Shown here: positions 57,583 through 64,000 of the stretch, piece after piece
Layout: every line of letters starts with the position of its first letter
Numbering within the stretch: position 1 is the stretch's first letter
Origin: Siderastrea siderea
Lineage: Eukaryota > Cnidaria > Anthozoa > Scleractinia > Rhizangiidae
Length of the DNA: 64,000 bases
Assembly: GCA_964030785.1 (NCBI GenBank)
Contig: OZ034972.1
Coordinates: 49,729,538-49,793,537 of the forward strand
Reading direction: 5' to 3'
Notes under the pieces: generated by a model
Seen by the model: the letters and a program-made list of their open reading frames with translations, nothing else
Database searches by the model: none
Told to the model about the DNA's origin: nothing
Program-made: the position numbers and the translations under genes

Positions 57583-58574
57583 TCAGGGATCATAAATAAA
57601 AGCAACCGGAAGTTCAACTAATGTCCATTTCCAAACAGTTTGTCCAGTTCTGACGTCACACCTCTGCACCAGTCCCCTGTGGTAATATAACACTGAGCGG
57701 CAGTAATGCGCACAATCAGGACACACAGCTTTGGCCAGGAACCGAGGGACACGATCAGGGTTATCATCTTGGGCCCAGCTCCAGGGGCAATGTGAGGTGC
57801 CTGGCATTTGTCTTATGACGTCACGGCCGACACGTCGGGGAATTCCCAGAGATGACTGCAAGGAGACAAAAGGTTTCTCCACAAACAAGAAATTACGTCG
57901 GAGACGTTTGAGCGTCTTGCGAGGTTTTTGGTGAACGCCCGGGCAAGAGATTTGAAGAGATGTAGAAATGATGCCAACAAACACGGCAGCAACAAAAAGC
58001 TGAAAGCAAGAAAACATTGATTTGTAAGTTAATAATAAACGACTTAACTTGTTAGTACTTGTCTTAGAAGTCTGTCGAGTCTACATTGACGAATGTAACA
58101 CTGTCTTAAAAATGGTTTTAGTGACGATTAAAGGACTAAATCAAAGTCTGCGAAATTAAACTGAAATCGTTAAGCAAGAAGAAAGAGCACTTTTGCGAAA
58201 AACCGGAACCGGAACCAAGGTTCAATCAATACCACTCATCATTAAAAAAGGTACCTATGACTAAGGAAAACAAATCAAGTGTGAAATGATAGCTTAACCC
58301 TTTATTAAGCCCCAACATCTAATATCTTTTAATTTTTGTGACGACTGTAACACTAGCAGCCCATAGAATTCCCATCCATGACACGGTCTGACAGATACAA
58401 CAACAAAAAAGATAATATCGTCGATGAAATTTATCTTAAACAAGAAATTAAGATGGAAACCTATGTAGCAGATAGGAGGGCTAACGAAAAAATTTTCCCA
58501 GCCGTTTGGAAAGATTTAATATGTTAATGGAACACATCGCATTAGGTTCCCACCTTTTCACAAGACAGCTTCAT
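57583..58574 (-). CDS. Interleukin-17-like secreted protein, copy 6
   Basis: Exon 1 coding part is 58554-58574 (MKLSCEK, donor GTGGGA): the ATG used by the other copies has become ATT, so the next in-frame ATG, three codons on, is the likely start. Exon 2 is 57583-57999 after acceptor GCTTTCAG. The intron is 554 bp. The product is 145 residues. Signal-peptide segment LFVAAVFVGIISTSLQISC, then GVHQKPRKTLKRLRR, core CPWSWAQDDNPDRVPRF, the same cysteines, end PVAFIYDP. It occupies the type-B position of unit 3 but its protein is type A, so it either keeps the ancestral form or was converted. Confidence 0.72.
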
Positions 58575-58668
58575 ATTCAATGTGTTCTATCTTCTCGTTG
58601 TAGAGAGTCCTTACAAAGTTCTGAGGACGTGAAGTGGAATTGACTTAACCCACCATTGAGGCAACCTG

Positions 58669-58676
58669 CTTTTATA
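58669..58676 (-). promoter_or_regulatory. TATA box of IL-17-like copy 6
   Basis: TATAAAAG on the minus strand, 95 bp before the ATG. Octamer ATGCAAAT at 59181-59188. The GAAANNGAAA site is altered. Confidence 0.6.
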
Positions 58677-59188
58677 TACTGCTTTTTTCCTCTCATGTAA
58701 TTTCACTCAGTTAAAGAGCAATCTTTAGTTTACTCCTGAAAATGGTTTTTCCCCATCGCCCGAAATCTTCACTTTGCCCAAGAAAGTGATTTTCCAATTC
58801 ATCACAGGTTTGCAAACACAATTTGCATACGAAAAAAATTGTGTTCAATTTTACAGCGTCTTTAAATAAATATAAATTTCCCTAATTTACCCAAACTTGT
58901 AAGTCGTTCGTAGCTAAATAGCATATTTTTAAAATAATAATAAAAAACAGAAACAGTTAAGCATAAACAAAACGACAACTTCAGGCTGTATATGTTCATT
59001 TGCATCATTACGCTTGTTCTTTAACGAGTTACTCGACATCTTGTCTCCCGCGGTTTTGCTACAAATAGAAAGCTAGTAACGTTTGGATAAATTTTAAATG
59101 TTAGAACTGACTGTTTATATTGATCGCGCAAACAACACTTGTCAAACCGCAGGCACGGAACTGATGAGTATTCTTTTCAAATGCAAAT

Positions 59189-60811
59189 TAATAATTTGTG
59201 ATGATGTCTGCTACACAACTACTACTTTGGGTCAACTTGGTCATTTTAGCCTTCGGGTTGGTTCAGTTTTTGGTGAAGCGAGATTTTAAAACACAGCTGC
59301 TCCATTTTAGCATTTTAAAATCATTTTGCAATAATTTAGCAATTTTGTTGTTTCAGTCTCCGGTCGAACGAGCATTTAAAAGACAGCCGCTTCTGAAAGG
59401 GACTAGAATAAGATCCCACTTGTATTTAGGATAAGTAACCTCGGAGTTGCACATTTTTTAAATATGAAAACTGCAAAGAAGTTTTAAATAAGCTGTTGCT
59501 TACTATGAGATAATTTTTGGCCCAACAGTAAAAACAATTTAACTTGTGCAGTTGATAAGTATGTCAACGAGTACTTACTTATTAATTCAGATCTTTACGT
59601 GAATTCAAAACTACTGTTTGGATATGCATCGCAGATCGAGACTCTCGTGCTAGCCGGAAGTACGCAAATCGGAAAATTCCAATTGCATATAGTGAATAGA
59701 TGTACGTGCCGCCGTATCTAACATTGCCAGTTTGTTACATCTTCGATCTTCCCAAAGAGATACATTTTCTTATTAACCAACGAGAAATCAAGGAATTTTA
59801 GGAGACACAAACCACACACAGGCAAGAGCATGTGCAATGTAAAAACGGCGCACGTGCATTTTTGAATCAGAATGTTCAAGTTATTGACGACATTTGTGAT
59901 AGCAACGATGCTTTAAATAACCAGAGTTATTAATAACTCAGACAACTGGCGTACTGCGCATGTGTTCAGTTTTCCTGCCGATGGAATGACGTCAATTTGT
60001 CCAAAAACTATACGATGATTACGTTAAAGTGACAATTTTCCTAAGATTAGGTACCTGTGACTCAAATAACTGCCAATCGATTTTCCTTTCTTTTTCGTCT
60101 TCTTCGACAAAACAAAAACGAAAAAGAGCAAGAAAATGCACATATATGTTCTACTGTAGTAGAAAAAATATTCAGATATAGTTTTATGCGTAAAGTGTTT
60201 CTTGTTGTTGTTGTTGTTTCTTCAGTTGACTGAAACATAGATAGTAGACAGAAACCGCAAACGGAAACACTTGAAATTGAAAATTAATTTCATTTACGTT
60301 CGCTAAGAAGGAAAAACGAATAACGTGCGTAAGTTTTCTGGTTCAGTTTAACTACTTTAAAGTAGTTTTCTGCAAATCCGTTGACCTAAGGGAATCGTCT
60401 CTCGGCTATCAAAGTAGGAAATGAATAAACTACTTTATATATTAACTGGAGGGAAAGCACCGTAGTTAAAAGTTACTTTTTAATTACAACAAAATACAAG
60501 GCAAAAATAAAAATAAGCTGTTCCAGGCTCTAGAATAATGGGAACGGTGAAAATTGGAAAGCGAACCCTCTCTCCCCAGTTCCCGTGGGTTTAGTTTTAG
60601 CCCTTTGAGAGCCTCAGTTTTCTCTTGTAACTCGCAATAATGATGGTTGGCATGAGGTTAATGGATACCGTACGTTTCTTGTCACCGGTTCTTCCTTCCC
60701 TTTTGGTCATCCCTTTCTCCTGTCCCCCTACCCCCCTTCCCCTTCTGCTGTCGTTTTTTAAGCAAGCACGTGGCAGCTGATTAAGGGATCTCAACGTTCC
60801 ACAACTATTGC
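59189..60811. other. Upstream region of IL-17-like copy 6
   Basis: No gene recognised. It includes a TTTGGATATGCATCGCAGA block near 59620 and the C-rich block near 60710-60745. Homology to the other units ends at about 60811. Confidence 0.6.
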
Positions 60812-61138
60812 TTGGTTTGCACTGGGGCGCATTCAGGTTTTACATAAGGGGTTTCGGGTAAGCGACCGCCGCAGGCGGGAGCATGTAAGGGTGCCGTGGC
60901 ATACCCCCCCGGGAAAGTTTGAAATTTATGACCTCGGAAATTCGATTTCCGTTCTGAGGGGTAATTTAAGATGTTGAATTGCTTTGAATTCGAAATCATC
61001 TTAGTTCTGCGCAAACTAAATGAAAAAAGGACTAAAATATTTACATTAATCGAGACCATTTTGACTATTGAAATTAAAACTGGAAATTGTAGTCATTTAT
61101 TTGTATTTGCTGTGAGTATTCGCTCTGAGAAATCACGC

Positions 61139-61139
<1 letters not shown>
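60812..61139. other. Junction DNA after the array
   Basis: A short stretch with GCGACCGCCGCAGGCGGGAG and a C run near 60905; probably fragments of unidentified repeats. No gene. Confidence 0.45.
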
Positions 61140-61183
<44 letters not shown>

Positions 61184-61610
61184 TTTATTCACGGTGCCCA
61201 CATCACCAAGATATTTTTCAGTGGGGCCCTGCAAATAATAAGGAAATAAAAATTACAAAAACACGTTAAAATAATCCTTTAAGAATTTAAAATAGTTTAA
61301 TAAGAACAAGGTCACTTAACACTCTGTTTAATAATTAAAAGTGAGTTAGCATTTCTCAAAGACTAATCTAAAATGTTCCATTCGGCAAGTCCTTGATAAT
61401 AATACGTTGTTTGCCTTATTTCTTCGGACTCTAGGAAGGTGAAAATTATTCTTGTTTTGCGTGTTATACGAATGGATATTACAATTTCTTGAAATATCAA
61501 AATTAAAATCAATCAGTCCATTAACATACTTATAAATAAGAACGTAACGATGGAGAAGCCTGCGTTTTGAGAGGGTTTGCCAGCCAAGTGCTTCAAGGGC
61601 TTGCGATGAA
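61140..61610 (-). mobile_element. LINE 3' end fragment with (TTA)n tail
   Basis: On the minus strand the frame from about 61610 includes LEALGWQTLSKRRLLHRYVL and then YKYVNGLIDFNFDISRN and NKNNFHLPRVRRNKA, matching the pattern at the end of many LINE ORF2 proteins. The 3' end runs through GGGCACCGTGAATAAATA into (TTA)n (61141-61184), as in CR1/L2/RTE-type LINEs that end in microsatellites. It is 5' truncated at about 61610, inside or next to a hAT fragment. Confidence 0.7.
61141..61184. repeat. (AAT)n microsatellite
   Basis: About 14 AAT units; likely the tail of the minus-strand LINE. Confidence 0.95.
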
Positions 61611-61617
61611 CAACAAC

Positions 61618-61872
61618 GAGCAACATTCTTCGAGGTTGCTGTTCTGCAAATGTCTCAGCTACCACGTCATAATCCACGCGCCTTTGATAGTGTATCTTCA
61701 TTAGCCCAAAGCCAGAGAGTCTTTCCGTCGTCATGGTAGTCGCATATAGTTTCAACAAAGTTGTGTTCAAAGCCGTACTGTTTGCCCGCTCGTGGTCAGC
61801 TGAAGCGACTGGAATAGGGCAAGCAATTCGCAACAAACAGTAAATTGGGGAGATGTTGGGATTAACCGACAT
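61618..61872 (-). pseudogene. hAT transposase C-terminal dimerisation domain fragment
   Basis: The minus-strand frame contains IACPIPVASADHERANSTAL, then TTMTTERLSGFGLMKIHY and FAEQQPRRMLL. This matches the pattern of the hAT dimerisation region (P-x-x-S/A-x2-E-R-x-N/F-S ... RL-x-L-x-L-x-I-H). No upstream transposase parts were seen in the window. Confidence 0.72.
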
Positions 61873-61879
61873 CAAAAAC

Positions 61880-62494
61880 CGGCGCAGGGATTTTTAGTTT
61901 AGGAGGTTCCACCGAACCACCCCTAGATCCGCCCGAGTTTGCAGTTATAGACCGTGAGATTAAGTAACACTTAGAGTATAATCTTGATATTGCAGAATTC
62001 CCGTTGTGTAACACTTAATTCCGCCACGAAAGCTGGGATATGACGTGAAAGCTAAAGTAATTGGAGATAATTTCATCAAATCAGGTCACTTTGATACGCG
62101 AAACATTAACATTATATCAGCCAGTAGTCACGCGACATATTTTAACACGCACGTGACATTACTCAGTCACGCGATGTATCTCGGTCACGCAATGTCAATC
62201 TCTTGTTTGTAGCAAAATCAACTTTGAAAAAAAGTGTCTCTAGCTAAAAGGAAGAGGATACTGGATCACTGTTTTGCTATTTTAATACTTAAGTTCAGAA
62301 GAAGAACGTTGCACTTCAGAGAGACGTGTGAGCTGTAGATTATCCCGTGATGTGATGACGTCAATGACCTGGAATTAATCCCTAGCTTGGAAGTCAGTGC
62401 ACATTGGGCAATGTCGTAACGTCATTAGATTACAACACGGGACAAAAATTACTGCAAAACCGACTCAAGAGCGAAGGAAACAGTATTAAGAATC
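61880..62494 (+). promoter_or_regulatory. Probable promoter region of the membrane-protein gene
   Basis: A perfect CRE, TGACGTCA, lies at 62356-62363 and a near match, TAACGTCA, at 62417-62424. Upstream, four copies of a GTCACGC-type motif occur at 62127, 62149 (inverted, with an E-box CACGTG), 62166 and 62184. No TATA box was found. The link to the gene is by position only. Confidence 0.45.
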
Positions 62495-63358
62495 ATGGTT
62501 GTAGTTTCTGCACTTACCCATTTTTTCCCTTCTGCTAAATTCGTCGCTATGTCTGTCACGGTTGCTTCACTGTTGCAAGTTGCCATGAGCGGCGATAGCT
62601 GGTGTACGGCGCGGTCTTGTGGCGATAATCAAGTCTGTTGTGGATATGGTGGCTGCATTACGGCATCAAGCTGCCTCGGACGATATTGCTCTTCTGATTC
62701 GGATTGTTCCAAAGGACAAAGTTGCTGCAGCAGTAAATGTACGAACACGTCAAGTTGCCGAGGTCAGTCGTGTAACTACGATTCTGATTGTTCCAGCGGT
62801 CAAAGTTGCTACAGTAATGAATGCGAAGACAGTCCTGATTGTGTTGGCTATTCCTGCTTCAGTGCCTCGGATTGCGATAGTTCATTTTGCTGTTACGGAA
62901 CCTGCTCAAAGGCTGATTGTTATAGTGATACTCCTACAATCTCTGTTAAGTATAATGACAACACGACATTCATTGTAAGCACAGTTGTTGGCTCATTCGC
63001 CTTTGGTTTCCTCGTCACCCTTTTCATCTATATTTGCCGCCGTCAGAGACCTGCAGCTGTGCGAGTCGCAGCTCAGAGAGTTTCACCTACATACTCAAGC
63101 GCTGAAGAATACCCAGCACAAATCAATCCACCCTACCCTGGTCAGGTTCCACCGTCATACCAACAAGGCTATCCATACCATCCTCCACCGTATGAGGAAC
63201 ATCAGAAGACTAAACCTGCAGCACACACGTACAGCGCTGGAGCAACAGTAGCAAGTGAGCAACCTCCCCCTTACAGTGATGTACTACAGGAAAGTTCCGG
63301 GGGAGTACGCTCTCAAAACACTTACGGTGCCATCCCAAATCCATCTCTGCCTGTTTGA
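62495..63358 (+). CDS. Cysteine-rich single-pass membrane protein with PPxY tail
   Basis: 287 residues in one uninterrupted frame. The start is hydrophobic (residues 1-33); either M1 or M19 could begin a signal peptide. The ectodomain (about 34-145) has some 24 cysteines in four related modules with the pattern G-x2-C-x2-DSDC-S-x-GQSC and CC pairs, which suggests small disulphide-rich folds. A transmembrane helix spans about 158-181 (IVSTVVGSFAFGFLVTLFIY), followed by CRRQR, a stop-transfer. The cytoplasmic tail is rich in Pro and Tyr and holds PPSY (219-222), PPPY (230-233) and PPPY (257-260), motifs bound by WW domains such as those of Nedd4-type ligases. It is a type I receptor- or adaptor-like protein. 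No named family was recognised; the layout recalls CYYR1/VOPP1/WBP1-type proteins. Confidence 0.8.
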   Translation: MVVVSALTHFFPSAKFVAMSVTVASLLQVAMSGDSWCTARSCGDNQVCCGYGGCITASSCLGRYCSSDSDCSKGQSCCSSKCTNTSSCRGQSCNYDSDCSSGQSCYSNECEDSPDCVGYSCFSASDCDSSFCCYGTCSKADCYSDTPTISVKYNDNTTFIVSTVVGSFAFGFLVTLFIYICRRQRPAAVRVAAQRVSPTYSSAEEYPAQINPPYPGQVPPSYQQGYPYHPPPYEEHQKTKPAAHTYSAGATVASEQPPPYSDVLQESSGGVRSQNTYGAIPNPSLPV

Positions 63359-63970
63359 CATTGGCGGGAAATTTTCATTCGCCTCAAGAATTTAAGAATT
63401 AACATTTCAAAATGTTAAGTCATCTTTTTATTATGTGGTTCAATTCAATTCATTTCTTTCTGTGATAAAGTTCATCGTGTGGGTAACAGTGACCTAAAAC
63501 CGATTAGTAGAGCTAAGTAGATTACATATCTCGAAGTTTGTTTGTTTATGGTTCTAGATGGGTATCAACTCCAATTCATTAAAATCCGTATTTATACAAC
63601 TCTAAAGAAACACGGAATTTAAAAAACAAAATAGAAATAGTTTTCTACGGACGATTTAAAAATATATAGAAAAAATCCTCCAAGATTCCAAAGAATGATA
63701 GAAACAGCCGTAGACGTTTGTGAAAACTGTATAGTCTATGGAACCCAATGTTGCCCTAAATTTACAAAATCTGGACCGCTATACAATAATCTGTACTATC
63801 CGGTTTACCACTTAAGAAGAGCAACAATTAATTTAGACTTTGAAACCATAAACATTCGCCCTTGTGAACAGTTGACTTTATTTTTCACCAGCGTATTATC
63901 ATTGTCTTTCGAATTATTTATAGTTAGTGTAACACTGTTACTTACAAGCCTTGAAATAAAATAGAGAGCT
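63359..63970 (+). other. 3' UTR of the membrane-protein gene
   Basis: AT-rich non-coding sequence ending at AATAAA (63955-63960). The frame at 63695-63964 overlaps it and has no recognised domain. Confidence 0.5.
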
Positions 63971-64000
63971 TTTGCGTATACTGACCATCCATATATTTCT

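Larger units (their letters stand above)
46606..60811. repeat. Duplicon unit 3, incomplete (IL-17-like copies 5 and 6)
   Basis: It has the same order as units 1 and 2, with a CAGT/TA element (50852-51638) and an L1-like LINE (51909-56993) inserted. Homology ends near 60811 (ACAACTATTGC), so the last 2.5-3 kb of the unit are absent and replaced by LINE and hAT remains. Confidence 0.88.

Noticed and set aside
61513..61875. One continuous 120-codon minus-strand gene
   Set aside because: Its N-terminal 86 codons match a hAT dimerisation domain, and the rest is LINE sequence in the wrong frame, so it is a junction of two mobile fragments.

Overview
The window is eukaryotic: AT-rich, spliced genes with GT-AG introns, TATA boxes, AATAAA signals, and dense transposable elements. 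The SINE types, the other repeat families and a cytokine-like family known from anthozoans suggest a cnidarian, probably a stony coral. This placement is an inference; no single-copy marker gene was seen.

Layout. (1) 1-8.4 kb: a decayed host exon, then a Ty3/gypsy LTR retrotransposon (1115-8390) with near-identical 135-bp LTRs, a 5-bp target duplication, a tandem duplication inside gag, and a Penelope-like element inserted head-to-tail against it within the integrase gene. (2) 8.4-15.1 kb: a TIR element (9596-10551), unassigned minus-strand coding-like exons, and a possible tiny two-exon gene whose 441-bp body is duplicated on both sides of a foldback repeat (11836-14636). (3) 15.2-60.8 kb: the core of the window, three tandem copies of a 13-18 kb duplicon. 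Each carries two minus-strand two-exon genes for small secreted proteins that look like interleukin-17 cytokines, six genes in all. Each gene has a tiny first exon (7-10 codons), an intron near 555 bp (longer in copy 1), a second exon of 417-423 bp, a TATA-like box about 85-95 bp before the ATG, and an ATGCAAAT octamer about 600 bp before the ATG. (4) 60.8-64 kb: remnants of a LINE and a hAT transposase, then an intact plus-strand gene for a cysteine-rich single-pass membrane protein with PPxY motifs in its tail.

Because the duplicons share sequence, they act as each other's empty sites. This dates several insertions and fixes their ends: a 1784-bp foldback element 9 bp inside intron 1 of IL-17-like copy 1 (TSD GGTTCTC); a 5.8-kb TTAA-flanked inverted-repeat element (34032-39855) that itself holds a 1.4-kb TA-flanked element; a 1.1-kb element with 9-bp TSD (45389-46508) that carries the inward-facing first coding parts of a RecQ-like helicase and of a zinc-finger protein; a TA-flanked CAGT-type element (50852-51638); and a 5.1-kb L1/Tx1-like LINE (51909-56993).

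Functionally, the likely working genes are the IL-17-like array (secreted immune-type signals) and the membrane protein at 62.5 kb. Copy 2 of the array has lost the AG of its splice acceptor, copy 3 has a recombinant 3' end, and copy 6 has lost its upstream ATG. Nearly everything else is mobile DNA in various stages of decay.
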